Part shown: piece by piece, positions 27,688 to 36,550 of the stretch
How the letters are laid out: each line of letters opens with the position of its first letter
Position numbering within the stretch: position 1 is the stretch's first letter
Source of the DNA: an uncultured Lachnospiraceae bacterium
GTDB lineage: Bacteria; Bacillota; Clostridia; Lachnospirales; Lachnospiraceae
Assembly: GCA_934351835.1 (NCBI GenBank)
Contig: CAKRJP010000016.1
Location: 1 to 56,531 of the forward strand
DNA length: 56,531 nt
Direction: 5' to 3'
Translations under genes and position numbers: made by a program
Notes under the pieces: model-generated
What the model saw: the letters and a program-made list of their open reading frames with translations, nothing else
Database searches by the model: none
Told to the model about the DNA's origin: nothing

Positions 27688-27716
27688 ATAATACATAATA
27701 CAAAAGACATATGCAA
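27688..27716 (-). promoter_or_regulatory. Promoter of the lipid kinase, overlapping the upstream terminator
   Basis: TTGCAT, 17 bases, TATTAT on the minus strand. The -35 lies inside the hairpin 27701-27731. Confidence 0.6.
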
Positions 27717-27731
27717 AACATATGCCTTTTG
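27701..27731 (-). terminator. Terminator of the murB-rapZ-whiA-HPr operon
   Basis: CAAAAG-CATATG / CATATG-CTTTTG stem with one mismatch and a short loop. Confidence 0.65.
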
Positions 27732-27755
27732 TTGACTAATTTTATTATGTATCAA

Positions 27756-28010
27756 TTAACGTGCTGTCAGGAATCCTTCTACTCCAGCTACCGCATCTGC
27801 CTCATCTGATCCCTCTGCTACTACTTCCACGCTCTCGCCCTTCTGTAATCTCAGTGTCATCATCCCCATAATGCTCTTCGCGTTAATCTTCTTATCATCC
27901 ATCACAATATACACCTGACTGTCATACTGACTTGCTTCCTGAACCAGATGTGCTATGGGACGATCTTCCATCTCCATATTGTTCTGAATTGTAACTGGTT
28001 TTTTTATCAT
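27756..28010 (-). CDS. HPr-like protein of the Crh type (Glu at position 15, Ser46 kept)
   Basis: An 84-residue HPr fold of normal length. The PTS phospho-acceptor loop, normally G-[LI]-H-A-R-P, reads EMEDRP here, so His15 is Glu15. The regulatory site KSIMGMM keeps Ser46 at exactly the standard number. It therefore cannot carry PTS phosphate on His but could be phosphorylated by HPr kinase, as in Bacillus Crh (Gln15). It follows whiA by 16 bases, the place of crh in Bacillus. Role inferred: regulatory CcpA partner or similar, not a sugar-transport phosphocarrier. Confidence 0.88.
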   Translation of the reverse strand: MIKKPVTIQNNMEMEDRPIAHLVQEASQYDSQVYIVMDDKKINAKSIMGMMTLRLQKGESVEVVAEGSDEADAVAGVEGFLTAR

Positions 28011-28026
28011 GCCGACGTGCTCCTCC

Positions 28027-28905
28027 CTACTTATCCCTTAACTTTTCTGCTATTTCACTCAATTTTCTTAACCTGTGGTTCACTCCGGACTTTCCGACAG
28101 GGTTCTCCAAAAGTGTTCCTAATTCTTTTAAAGTTGCATCCGGATATGTCAGACGTGTAAGGGCAACGTCTTTCAGACCTTCTGGCAACTTATCAAATCC
28201 GACCGTATCTTGAATATACTTGATATCCTCTGTCTGACGTACAGCTGCTGATACAGTCTTATTAATATTAGCCGTCTCACAGTTCACTTTGCGATTCACA
28301 CTGTTGCGCATATCTTTCATGATTCTGATATTCTCAAATTCCATGAGCGCCACATGTGCTTCCATTACATTTAAAATATCTACAATCTGCGAACCTTCTT
28401 TCAGATACACAACATAGTGTTTCTTCCGCTGCACTACCTTGCCATCCAGATCAAATCCTATCATCAACTCTCTTAAATATTCCGCCTGTTCTTCCAGGTC
28501 GCACACAATCTCAAAATGATAAGATTTGCTCGGATCACTCATTGATCCCGCTGCCAGAAATGCACCTCTTAGATACGCTCTCTTACAACAGACAGCCTGT
28601 ACCATTGCATTCTGTACTGCGAAAAGTTCTTCGCCTTTTGCATAGATATCGTAACTGCAACTACCCTTTGTGATGTTTCTGCGGACAGCGATATCCGCCT
28701 CTATATTAAATGTTTTTTTCAATAATGTAAAGCATTTTCTTGCAACTCCAAGATTTTCCGTATGAAATCTCACCGCACAGGCATGCTTAAAAACCTTTAT
28801 CTCTCCTGACATCTTTATAAGTGCGGACAATTCTGCCAGATTGCAGTGTCTGGCCTCCGTCTCATGTCTGGAGAGTTCATCTCTGATCTGTCCCGAAAAC
28901 GACAT
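28027..28905 (-). CDS. whiA: DNA-binding protein WhiA
   Basis: A 292-residue WhiA, slightly shorter than most. The N-terminal domain has the degenerate LAGLIDADG fold (RAYLRGAFLAAGSMSDP), and the C-terminal helix-turn-helix region contains LKELGTLLENPVGKSGVNHR. In Gram-positive bacteria WhiA links to cell division and chromosome segregation. Gap to rapZ is about 15 bases; yvcK, usually between them, is absent. Confidence 0.94.
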   Translation of the reverse strand: MSFSGQIRDELSRHETEARHCNLAELSALIKMSGEIKVFKHACAVRFHTENLGVARKCFTLLKKTFNIEADIAVRRNITKGSCSYDIYAKGEELFAVQNAMVQAVCCKRAYLRGAFLAAGSMSDPSKSYHFEIVCDLEEQAEYLRELMIGFDLDGKVVQRKKHYVVYLKEGSQIVDILNVMEAHVALMEFENIRIMKDMRNSVNRKVNCETANINKTVSAAVRQTEDIKYIQDTVGFDKLPEGLKDVALTRLTYPDATLKELGTLLENPVGKSGVNHRLRKLSEIAEKLRDK

Positions 28906-28920
28906 CTGTCTATCCTGCCT

Positions 28921-29802
28921 TTATTTTGCCTTTGTGATCGCGTCTTTTCCAATGTCCCGATGTTCGATCCGGAGCCCATAACTGTCACTTTTACGCAAAT
29001 GCTCGTAAAGTTCATTTGCCAGTGTCACAGATCTGTGTTTACCTCCGGTGCAGCCGATTCCTATGATAAGCTGCGTCTTGCCTTCTTTAATATAGTTTGG
29101 CAACAAAAACTCAATCATATCCGTCAGTTTCTCAAGAAATATCTGTGCAGTCTCATTGTCCATGACATAGTCTCTCACAGCCTGATCATTCCCGCTCATC
29201 GGTCGCAGTTCTTCTATATAATATGGGTTTGGCAGAAAACGTACGTCAAACACCAGATCTGCGTCCTTCGGGATGCCATATTTAAACCCAAAGGATTCCA
29301 CAGAAATATATAAATTCTTATAATCTTTATTCTCTACAAAAATCTTGTAAAGTTCTTCCCTCAACTCTCTGGTCAGTGTGTGGGATGTATCGATCACATA
29401 ATCCGCGTGTTTCTTAAGGAACGTAATCTCCTCGCGCTCTTTGCGGATTCCTTCGTCCACTCTTCCCCCGGGTCCTGCCAGCGGATGTGAACGCCGCGTT
29501 TCTTTATAACGTTTGATCAGAACATCATCTGCAGAATCCAGATACAAAATCTCATAATTAATATTCTCCCGATCAAGCTCATTTAAAACATCTTCTAACA
29601 TCTTAAAATTCTGACCGCTTCGGATATCAATTCCCAGCGCAGACTTATTCATCTCCGACCCTGGGACACTGAGAAGTTCTGCCATCTTCGGCACCAGAGG
29701 CACCGGAAGATTATCCACACAGAAATATCCCATATCCTCCAACATCTTAAGTGCTGTACTTTTTCCTGCTCCGGACATTCCCGTTACAATTACTATCCTC
29801 AT
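28921..29802 (-). CDS. rapZ: RapZ / YvcJ nucleotide-binding protein
   Basis: About 293 residues. Walker A GMSGAGKS near the N-terminus and the C-terminal GIGCTGGKHRSV motif are family marks. It binds GTP/ATP and, in enteric bacteria, guides RNase E to a small RNA; in Firmicutes the role is less clear (competence, envelope). The ATG at 29802 follows GAGGTG by 8 bases, while the in-frame GTG nine bases earlier lies within that site. Confidence 0.93.
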   Translation of the reverse strand: MRIVIVTGMSGAGKSTALKMLEDMGYFCVDNLPVPLVPKMAELLSVPGSEMNKSALGIDIRSGQNFKMLEDVLNELDRENINYEILYLDSADDVLIKRYKETRRSHPLAGPGGRVDEGIRKEREEITFLKKHADYVIDTSHTLTRELREELYKIFVENKDYKNLYISVESFGFKYGIPKDADLVFDVRFLPNPYYIEELRPMSGNDQAVRDYVMDNETAQIFLEKLTDMIEFLLPNYIKEGKTQLIIGIGCTGGKHRSVTLANELYEHLRKSDSYGLRIEHRDIGKDAITKAK

Positions 29803-29827
29803 ACTTCGCACACCTCTGCTCTACTGA

Positions 29828-30739
29828 TTAAAAATCTCCCAGTCTTTTTACTTCCGGCTCTAATCTGACACCGGACTGTTCTTCTACTTTCGCTGATACC
29901 TGGCACATCAGTTCATAAATATCGGATGCAGTTGCATGATCCTTGTTAATCACGAAACCAGCATGTTTCTCAGACACCTGCGCACCTCCGACCTGAAAAC
30001 CTTTCAGTCCGGCATCCTGAATCAGTTTTCCCGCAAAATATCCTTCCGGTCTCTTGAATGTACTTCCCGCGCTCGGATATTCTAACGGCTGCTTATCGAT
30101 TCTTCTCTGGCGCAGATCATCCATCAATGCCTTGATTTCTTTCGGGTCTCCTTCCTCCAGTCCGATCACCGCCTCTAACACCAGATACTGTCTCTTCTCT
30201 ATAATACTGGTTCTGTACCCAAGTTCTAAGTCTTCTTTTGGAATTGTGAGAAATTCTCCTTCCGGAGTCAGCACTGTCACACTAAGCAGTACATCCTTCA
30301 TCTCACCGCCATAGGCTCCCGCATTCATCACACAGGCACCTCCAAAACTTCCCGGAATCCCTGCTGCAAATTCAAATCCCGTCAGATTATTCTCCAGTGC
30401 CAGGTTTGCCACCGCCGATAACAGCGCACCGGCTTGCACACGGATCTGCTCTCCATCAACTTCTATCCGGCTCATCTTCTTGCCAATCTGTACGATAACT
30501 CCGTGGTACCCCTGATCTGAAACTAATAGATTACTCCCATTTCCCACTATATAATAAGGAATATTCTCCTCCTTACAGAGCGCGACCACTTCCTGCACCT
30601 GTTCACTACTCTCCGGCATCACAAAATAATCCGCCGGACCGCCTACACGAAACGTTGTATGCTTCTGCATCGGTTCTTCTTTTTTCACCTGCTCTTCTTT
30701 TACAATTGCTGCTAATTTATTATAAAATATAGAATCCAT
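29828..30739 (-). CDS. murB: UDP-N-acetylenolpyruvoylglucosamine reductase
   Basis: About 303 residues of the type II MurB. FAD-binding THTTFRVGGPADYF and GNGSNLLVSD, then GIPGSFGGACVMNAGAYGGE, the catalytic Ser in YPSAGSTFKRP and the C-terminal LEPEVKRLG. It makes UDP-MurNAc for peptidoglycan. The ATG at 30739 follows AGGAGGAG by about 6 bases. First gene of the four-gene operon. Confidence 0.95.
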   Translation of the reverse strand: MDSIFYNKLAAIVKEEQVKKEEPMQKHTTFRVGGPADYFVMPESSEQVQEVVALCKEENIPYYIVGNGSNLLVSDQGYHGVIVQIGKKMSRIEVDGEQIRVQAGALLSAVANLALENNLTGFEFAAGIPGSFGGACVMNAGAYGGEMKDVLLSVTVLTPEGEFLTIPKEDLELGYRTSIIEKRQYLVLEAVIGLEEGDPKEIKALMDDLRQRRIDKQPLEYPSAGSTFKRPEGYFAGKLIQDAGLKGFQVGGAQVSEKHAGFVINKDHATASDIYELMCQVSAKVEEQSGVRLEPEVKRLGDF

Positions 30740-30763
30740 ATGTCTCCTCCTGATATGTTTCAT

Positions 30764-30792
30764 ATCTTACACTAATTACCTGGTAAATTCAA
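30764..30792 (-). promoter_or_regulatory. Promoter of the murB operon
   Basis: TTGAAT, 17 bases, TAAGAT on the minus strand. Its -35 is only 7 bases from the -35 of the divergent promoter at 30800. Confidence 0.5.
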
Positions 30793-30799
30793 CGTACAC

Positions 30800-30828
30800 T
30801 TGCAAAAATCTAATAAATGCTGTATATT
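30800..30828 (+). promoter_or_regulatory. Promoter of the CNNM/CorC gene
   Basis: TTGCAA, 17 bases, TATATT. Confidence 0.65.
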
Positions 30829-30868
30829 ATTGCCAAACTATATTTTTATGAAGGAGTGATTTTTTCCC

Positions 30869-32146
30869 GTGGACTCGAGTGTCGTCACGCAACTCATTAT
30901 ACTTGTAATTTTATTAATTCTCTCTGCATTTTTTTCATCTGCAGAGACCGCACTTACTACTGTAAACCGCATTCGTATGCGCAGCCTTGCAGAAGAAGGC
31001 AATAAGAAGGCAAAGATTGTTCTGAAAGTTACCGATAACTCTGCCAAAATGTTAAGTGCAATTTTAATTGGTAATAATATTGTGAATCTGTCCGCAGCTT
31101 CCCTCACCACAACATTGGCTTACAACCTCGGTGGTTCTATGGTTGCTGTCGCCAGTGGTATTCTGACCGTTGCCATTCTGCTTTTTGGTGAGATCACGCC
31201 AAAGACTCTGGCAACCCTGCATCCGGAGAAGATGTCTTTACAGTATGCAGTCGTGATCAATTTATTTATTAAGATTATGACTCCTGCAATTTTTATCATT
31301 AATGGACTGTCTTCGATCCTTTTCTTTCTATTGAGAATCGATCCGAATGCCCAGGACAAATCTATGACAGAGAATGAACTGCGCACGATTGTTGACGTCA
31401 GTCATGAGGATGGTGTGATCGAGTCCGATGAGAAAGAGATGATATATAATGTATTCGATCTTGGTGACGCCAAAGCAAAAGACGTCATGGTTCCACGTGT
31501 ACATGTCACTTTTGCGGATGTAGACAGCACCTATGAAGAACTGATCGACATTTTCCGCGAAGATAAGTTTACAAGACTTCCAATCTACAAAGATACAACC
31601 GATAATGTTGTTGGTACGATCAATATGAAAGATCTTCTTTTATATGACAATACAAAGGAATTCCATGTAAAAGATATCATGCGAAAACCTTATTTCACCT
31701 ACGAATATAAGAACATTTCCGAACTTCTTGTAGAGATGCGGCAGGCCTCCATCAATATTGCCATTGTTCTGGACGAGTACGGCGAGACTTCCGGTCTTAT
31801 TACTCTGGAGGATATCCTGGAAGAAATTGTCGGTGAAATTCACGATGAGTATGATGAGAACGAAGAAGAATATATTTCGGAAATTGCGCCAAATGAATAT
31901 ATTGTCGAAGGTTCTATCAATCTTGATGATTTGAACGACCGGTTAGATCTCGATTTAAGTTCTGAAGATTATGATTCCCTCGGAGGATTCATCATTGAAC
32001 GGCTTGACCGTCTTCCTGAAGTAGGTGACCACATCACAACCGAGGACGGCATCCGGATGATCGTCGAAAAATTAGATAAAAACCGCATCGAGCGCGTACA
32101 TCTGTATCTCCCGGAGAAGGTTGAAGATCCGGATAAGGAAGAATAA
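30869..32146 (+). CDS. CNNM/CorC-type transporter (DUF21, CBS pair, CorC_HlyC)
   Basis: A 425-residue membrane protein, start codon GTG after AGGAG with a rather long 10-base spacer. The N-terminal DUF21 membrane domain (~1-190) is followed by two CBS domains (~200-325) and a CorC_HlyC domain (~340-415). Members export or sense Mg2+ or other divalent ions, or affect their homeostasis; older names call them haemolysins. Monocistronic. Confidence 0.9.
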   Translation: MDSSVVTQLIILVILLILSAFFSSAETALTTVNRIRMRSLAEEGNKKAKIVLKVTDNSAKMLSAILIGNNIVNLSAASLTTTLAYNLGGSMVAVASGILTVAILLFGEITPKTLATLHPEKMSLQYAVVINLFIKIMTPAIFIINGLSSILFFLLRIDPNAQDKSMTENELRTIVDVSHEDGVIESDEKEMIYNVFDLGDAKAKDVMVPRVHVTFADVDSTYEELIDIFREDKFTRLPIYKDTTDNVVGTINMKDLLLYDNTKEFHVKDIMRKPYFTYEYKNISELLVEMRQASINIAIVLDEYGETSGLITLEDILEEIVGEIHDEYDENEEEYISEIAPNEYIVEGSINLDDLNDRLDLDLSSEDYDSLGGFIIERLDRLPEVGDHITTEDGIRMIVEKLDKNRIERVHLYLPEKVEDPDKEE

Positions 32147-32164
32147 CTAACAGCAGTAACAACG

Positions 32165-32210
32165 AAACCACAGATTTGTCGATTTTCACATCGCAAACCT
32201 GTGGTTTTTT
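32165..32210 (+). terminator. Terminator after the CNNM/CorC gene
   Basis: AAACCACAG...CTGTGGTTT stem with inner TTTG, CGAT/ATCG pairs, then TTTTTT. Confidence 0.85.
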
Positions 32211-32260
32211 ATTGCATCTGTTTATTATTAATACTTCCTGCGTTTTTACTGACGCCAAGT

Positions 32261-33067
32261 CTATTCTTCTTCAGAATTTTCATCCCCTACGACTCTTAAG
32301 ATATCTGTAATCTCATCTTCCGTCGGGGCTTCTTCTCCTGCAAGTTTTAAAATATCAGTAATCTCATCCACAGAAATCCCTAACCGCTCTGCCACCTCGT
32401 CAACAGCAACTTTGCGTCCATACTCATCGCTCATCTTCTGAATCGCCTCATCAAGATCTGAAACTTTGTTCACCATCTTTTTGTCACGTTTCTTTGTTTC
32501 TGCCTGTTCTTCTACCATCATAAGGATCCCTGAACGGACCTCTTCCAGTACCATCGTTTCTTTTTCTTCGGCGGAAAGAGTTTCCTGTTCTTCCTCCTCA
32601 TCTTCCCACACAATTCCTGAAGATTCTCCCGTCTTTTGAAGTGCCATCATAAGCGCCACACTTCCCTCCTGGATCATATCACCAATAAGAATCTCCGGAT
32701 GATGCAGTTCAATGGCAATCTCCACTACTTTTGGAAGATAATACTTCAAAGCTGCTTCTTCTTCCGTGTGCGCAGACATCGCATCCACTTCCCGGAGATA
32801 GTTCTCCACATAGGTCTTTTCATCTCCACAGAGCGAAGATACTCCGGATTCTTCTTTCTCTATAATCTGACCAGGCCTCTGTTCAAATCCGGCCACTACT
32901 ACTTTCTGTGACATCAGATATTCGCATACAAGCCCAATCTGTTCCTCACTCAAATGATCTTCTTCAAAATATTTTTCAACTTCTTCTAATGTGATCCTCT
33001 GTTCCTGCTCCGTTGCCACTTCTAAGATTCCGGCCAGTTTCGCAGTAAACTCCATCCTATCTGCCAT
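32261..33067 (-). CDS. Degenerate sigma-70-like protein lacking region 4
   Basis: A 268-residue acidic protein. Residues ~20-60 resemble sigma region 1.1 (ITLEEVEKYFEEDHLSEEQIGLV). Residues ~85-140 resemble region 1.2/2.1-2.2, with VENYLREVDAM and MIQEGSVALMMAL as the core-binding DLIQEG-like motif. Region 2.3, normally FSTYAxWWIRQ, is replaced by an acidic stretch. Region 3 is partly present (YGRKVAVDEVAERLGIS), and region 4 is absent. It may bind RNA polymerase core without recognising promoters. It lies 3 bases after the exporter gene in one operon. Family is seen by motif only. Confidence 0.72.
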   Translation of the reverse strand: MADRMEFTAKLAGILEVATEQEQRITLEEVEKYFEEDHLSEEQIGLVCEYLMSQKVVVAGFEQRPGQIIEKEESGVSSLCGDEKTYVENYLREVDAMSAHTEEEAALKYYLPKVVEIAIELHHPEILIGDMIQEGSVALMMALQKTGESSGIVWEDEEEEQETLSAEEKETMVLEEVRSGILMMVEEQAETKKRDKKMVNKVSDLDEAIQKMSDEYGRKVAVDEVAERLGISVDEITDILKLAGEEAPTEDEITDILRVVGDENSEEE

Positions 33068-33070
33068 CTT

Positions 33071-34321
33071 TTAGTTCTCCTCGTGCTGCGGAACCTTTCC
33101 AATATGGAAATCCCTCTTTAACTGATACATAACCACGCGTGAAACCACATCTACAATAATAAATCCAAATGCAATTCCAAGGCAAGTTTCTAATAACACT
33201 TTAGCCTGTTCAACCGCCATCGCAGAATCATTGCTTACAATTCCATACATCATATAGTACAGATTAGGTCCCGGAATCAGCGGAAATACTGACGCTGTCA
33301 GGAAGATTGTAGAAGGTGCGCGGTTTACTCTGGACATGATAAATGCATATCCCGCCACGAATGTGGCTCCCATGATCGTTGCAAAAAAATTGTTCGGATT
33401 ATAAGCATATGCAACAACATATACCAACCACGTCAAAAATGCACCGATACTTGAATACAATACCTGTCTTCCTTTTACTTTAAACCACCATGCAAATCCT
33501 GTACATGCGATCGTACAGGAAATCAGCTGGATTGCCACACTCGGGTTGATGATAAATCCAACCAGCTCACCCTTATCAAATAAAAGCATTGCAAATGCAA
33601 TTCCGAATGCAATTCCGGCCGCTCCCAGTATTGAATCCATAATCTTCAAAAATCCGGAAATAAAATCTCTCTGTAACAGATCTCTGATTCCATTCGTGAT
33701 CCCAAGTCCACTGATCAGCAACATAACGATACCAATCATGATCCACTCTGCATGCTGCCCTATTCCCAGGCGCATCATCAACACGATAACGACTTCTGAA
33801 ATACAAGAAAGGATCGCATTATATACCAAAAGATTACTTTCTCGCTTCTCCAGCCATTTACCAATTGCCACGATCAATATAGATACTACCGTTGCCACGA
33901 TCGCATCCTGAAATCCACATCCAAAGAAAACAGCGAATCCTGTACCACCCATGATCCCCGCAATATATCGGAGGATCTGCTTCTGTTCCGGACGATTCAT
34001 CACTTCTTCAAACCTCTCATGAAGCTCTTTTTCATCCGGATGGTGCTGACAGACATATCTGGATAAATTATTCAGATAATCCAGACGATCCAGATTCATT
34101 TCCGACATCTCTATATGACGGATCTGCGTAATAATCTCCCCTTCCGGAGTCTCCACCGTGATCTGTATATTACTCGGGATTGCATATACATCATATTTCA
34201 CAAAGCCATAACTTTTGCATATACGATATAAGCTGTCCTGCAGTCGGAAGCACTCTGCACCACTCTGTGCCATTGCCTCCCCTATATCAAGTATTCCCTG
34301 TACAATTCTGTTGTAATCCAT
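33071..34321 (-). CDS. Threonine/serine exporter family protein (ThrE type, fused)
   Basis: A 416-residue protein. The N-terminal soluble DUF1212/ThrE part (AQSGAECFRLQDSL; ~1-110) is followed by about ten membrane helices making the ThrE and ThrE_2 halves in one chain. In Corynebacterium the family exports threonine and serine. It heads an operon with the sigma-like gene. Confidence 0.85.
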   Translation of the reverse strand: MDYNRIVQGILDIGEAMAQSGAECFRLQDSLYRICKSYGFVKYDVYAIPSNIQITVETPEGEIITQIRHIEMSEMNLDRLDYLNNLSRYVCQHHPDEKELHERFEEVMNRPEQKQILRYIAGIMGGTGFAVFFGCGFQDAIVATVVSILIVAIGKWLEKRESNLLVYNAILSCISEVVIVLMMRLGIGQHAEWIMIGIVMLLISGLGITNGIRDLLQRDFISGFLKIMDSILGAAGIAFGIAFAMLLFDKGELVGFIINPSVAIQLISCTIACTGFAWWFKVKGRQVLYSSIGAFLTWLVYVVAYAYNPNNFFATIMGATFVAGYAFIMSRVNRAPSTIFLTASVFPLIPGPNLYYMMYGIVSNDSAMAVEQAKVLLETCLGIAFGFIIVDVVSRVVMYQLKRDFHIGKVPQHEEN

Positions 34322-34377
34322 GTTCAGCCCTCTCTAAAATACCAAAAACAACTCTCAATTTATCAACTACTGTAAGG

Positions 34378-34405
34378 ATAATAACACGGATTTGCAAGAT
34401 GTCAA
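34378..34405 (-). promoter_or_regulatory. Promoter of the exporter / sigma-like operon
   Basis: Perfect TTGACA, 16 bases, TATTAT on the minus strand. Confidence 0.75.
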
Positions 34406-34439
34406 CCGATTTTGTTCAAAATTTCAAAAAGATATTTTT

Positions 34440-35300
34440 CTAACTAACAACCACGGTCGAATAACCCGCCATTTTTAATCTCCGCTCCATTTCCACCGCA
34501 TCACTTAATGTAGGAAATGCTCCGACTTTTACCCTGAAATACTCTCCCGCATCGTCAATTTCTGCCGGATACTCCTGCTCCTTCAATTCTTTTAATAAAC
34601 ATTCTGCATAATAACGGTTCCGAAATGCACCCACCTGTACCCTATACACCGGGCGATTTCCCGCATCGACTTCGGTTTCCACATCCGTCTGTGATTCCTG
34701 TGATGTCCCCGCTTCAAAATCCGATGGTATTTCATCCTGCACTTCCTCCTGCGCCTGCACCAGTCCGGCCTCTTCCAGCGTGTCTATAATTCCCCGGGCA
34801 ATCGCCTGCGAAACTTCCCCAAAGTTCTCATCCAGAAGATGATTATCTGTATCGGAATTAATAAAACCGACTTCCACAAGAACCGCCGGCATCTGCGTCC
34901 TTTTTAATACCACCAGATTTGGCCTGGCTTTTACACCAAGATTCACGAATCCAACGGTTTCTAACTGCGCATTAATATTTTCGCCCATCTTATATTTCAA
35001 GCCAGACAGATCATACACCAGACTCTCCACCCCGGATACCTTATTATCTGTCGGAAAAGAATTTCTATGGATAGAAATGAAAAGATCTGCCTCTGCACGA
35101 TTTGCTATCATAGCCTTTTCATACGGCGTCTGGTAAATGTCCGTTGTTCGGGTATATTCCACATCAACACCATTTTCCTGCAAAATTTCTCCTATAGATA
35201 ACACAAGAGACAGGTTATCATCTTTTTCCTGTCTCCCTTGGTACACCGCTCCCGGATCTCTGCCGCCATGTCCGGCATCTAACATAATTGAATAAGGCAT
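34440..35300 (-). CDS. N-acetylmuramoyl-L-alanine amidase with SPOR domain
   Basis: About 286 residues. The Amidase_3 domain (1-~190) has zinc ligands in LDAGHGGRDPGA and FISIHRNSF and the acid in VEVGFINSDTD. A Gln/Glu-rich linker leads to a C-terminal SPOR domain (~215-286, YRVQVGAF and VKVGAF repeats) that binds denuded peptidoglycan at septa or in spores. No signal peptide is seen after the ATG at 35300, which has GGTGA 5 bases before it; export by a longer N-terminus is possible but that frame reads unlike a signal. Likely role: sporulation or cell separation. Confidence 0.88.
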   Translation of the reverse strand: MPYSIMLDAGHGGRDPGAVYQGRQEKDDNLSLVLSIGEILQENGVDVEYTRTTDIYQTPYEKAMIANRAEADLFISIHRNSFPTDNKVSGVESLVYDLSGLKYKMGENINAQLETVGFVNLGVKARPNLVVLKRTQMPAVLVEVGFINSDTDNHLLDENFGEVSQAIARGIIDTLEEAGLVQAQEEVQDEIPSDFEAGTSQESQTDVETEVDAGNRPVYRVQVGAFRNRYYAECLLKELKEQEYPAEIDDAGEYFRVKVGAFPTLSDAVEMERRLKMAGYSTVVVS

Positions 35301-35346
35301 TCTCATCACCCGTATTCTTGATTTTATAGCATTATATGCAGTCCGT

Positions 35347-35988
35347 TTACAAATGTGTGTTATATTTTTCAAAATCAAACTGTAACAATTCTCTAAATGA
35401 ATGAATTTGTGTCTCCGGATTCGCCACCTCGCCAAATCCATACGCCGCATAAATCATCGGCACTCCTGCTGTCCTGCAGGCATCGGCATCTCCCTGGGTA
35501 TCTCCCACATAAACCACCGTTTTCAAATGGTTGCGTTCCATGATCAGGCGAATATTATCTGCCTTATAAACACCTGTATCTCCCGGGCAAAGATGGTCAG
35601 TGATACATTCTTCCAATCCGGTATTCTTCAGAAACGCCTCAATATATCCTTCCTGGCAATTGCTGACGATGAATAATTTATAACGTTCAGAAAGAGCTCT
35701 TATCGTCTCTTTTAATCCATCGTACAAAACACACGGCGCCGTCTCCATTCGTTCATTCTCATATTTAAACAGATAACCGGCAATTCTATCCTGCTCTTCT
35801 CCCGAAAGTTCCGGAAAAAGATCTTGCACAATCTCCGGAAGTGGTTTCCCAAATTCTTTTTTTAATATCTCTGCGGTCAGCACCAGTTCTACTTCTGAAT
35901 GATTCCTGAGTGCTTCATTCCACGCCACCGCCACTTCCGCTGTCGAATCCCAGAGAGTGCCATCCACGTCGAATATAATTCCATCCAT
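35347..35988 (-). CDS. HAD-family phosphatase
   Basis: About 213 residues. DVDGTLWDS is the HAD motif I, VSNCQEG motif II and VGDTQGDADACR motif IV, with a PGP/beta-PGM-like cap. The ATG at 35988 follows GAGGA, which is inside the 3' end of the rpiB-like gene (2-base gap), so the two are coupled. It would remove phosphate from a small sugar phosphate; substrate unknown. Confidence 0.88.
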   Translation of the reverse strand: MDGIIFDVDGTLWDSTAEVAVAWNEALRNHSEVELVLTAEILKKEFGKPLPEIVQDLFPELSGEEQDRIAGYLFKYENERMETAPCVLYDGLKETIRALSERYKLFIVSNCQEGYIEAFLKNTGLEECITDHLCPGDTGVYKADNIRLIMERNHLKTVVYVGDTQGDADACRTAGVPMIYAAYGFGEVANPETQIHSFRELLQFDFEKYNTHL

Positions 35989-35990
35989 AA

Positions 35991-36434
35991 TTAGTCCTCG
36001 TTCTCGATCGCCATAATCATATCCACTCGTTTCTGGTGTCTTCCGCCCAGGAACTCTGCGCCAAGCCACTCGTCCACGATCATCTTCGCCATCTCAATGC
36101 CGATCACTCTTGCACCGAATGCAAGGATATTCGTATTATTATGCTGCTTTGATAATTTTGCTGAATATGGTTCTGAACATACAACCGCCCGGACACCTTT
36201 AACCTTATTGGCAGCCAGTGAAATTCCAACACCAGTTCCGCAAATCAGGATTCCGCAGTCAACCTCTCCCGCTGCCACTGCACGTCCGACTTTTTCCCCA
36301 TATTCCGGATAATTGCAACTCTCATGTGTATCTGTTCCGTAATTCACAACATCGTAGCCTTTTTCCACCAAATAATCTACGATTTCATTCTTCATCTCTA
36401 CAGCTGCATGATCGTTTCCAATTCCAATTGTCAT
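35991..36434 (-). CDS. rpiB: RpiB-family sugar-phosphate isomerase
   Basis: A 147-residue RpiB/LacAB fold. It has the catalytic Cys in ILICGTGVGIS and AANKVKGVRA, and a variant first loop NDHAAVEMK where ribose-5-phosphate isomerase B usually has SDHAGFxLK. It interconverts aldose and ketose phosphates. Own promoter upstream, followed by a HAD phosphatase. Given the kinase and TIM-like gene upstream, the substrate may be a C4 sugar phosphate (erythrulose-4-phosphate to erythrose-4-phosphate) rather than ribose-5-phosphate; this is inference. Confidence 0.9.
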   Translation of the reverse strand: MTIGIGNDHAAVEMKNEIVDYLVEKGYDVVNYGTDTHESCNYPEYGEKVGRAVAAGEVDCGILICGTGVGISLAANKVKGVRAVVCSEPYSAKLSKQHNNTNILAFGARVIGIEMAKMIVDEWLGAEFLGGRHQKRVDMIMAIENED

Positions 36435-36471
36435 AATAAGATTACCTCGACTTCCATTATTTTATTTTTAT

Positions 36472-36500
36472 ATTATAATGTCTTGGATATTAAATCGCAA
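36472..36500 (-). promoter_or_regulatory. Promoter of the rpiB-like gene
   Basis: TTGCGA, 17 bases, TATAAT on the minus strand. Confidence 0.55.
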
Positions 36501-36550
36501 CCCATTTCACACGGGACCTTTAAAAGGAATTTGATTGGTTTTACTCCATC

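Noticed and set aside
27546..27755. Minus-strand frames across 27546-27755 and the longer N-terminus of the lipid kinase
   Set aside because: They cross a terminator hairpin and the kinase promoter; the ATG at 27646 has a proper ribosome site.
35301..35450. Longer N-terminus for the amidase
   Set aside because: It overlaps the HAD phosphatase gene, contains no signal peptide and lacks a ribosome site.
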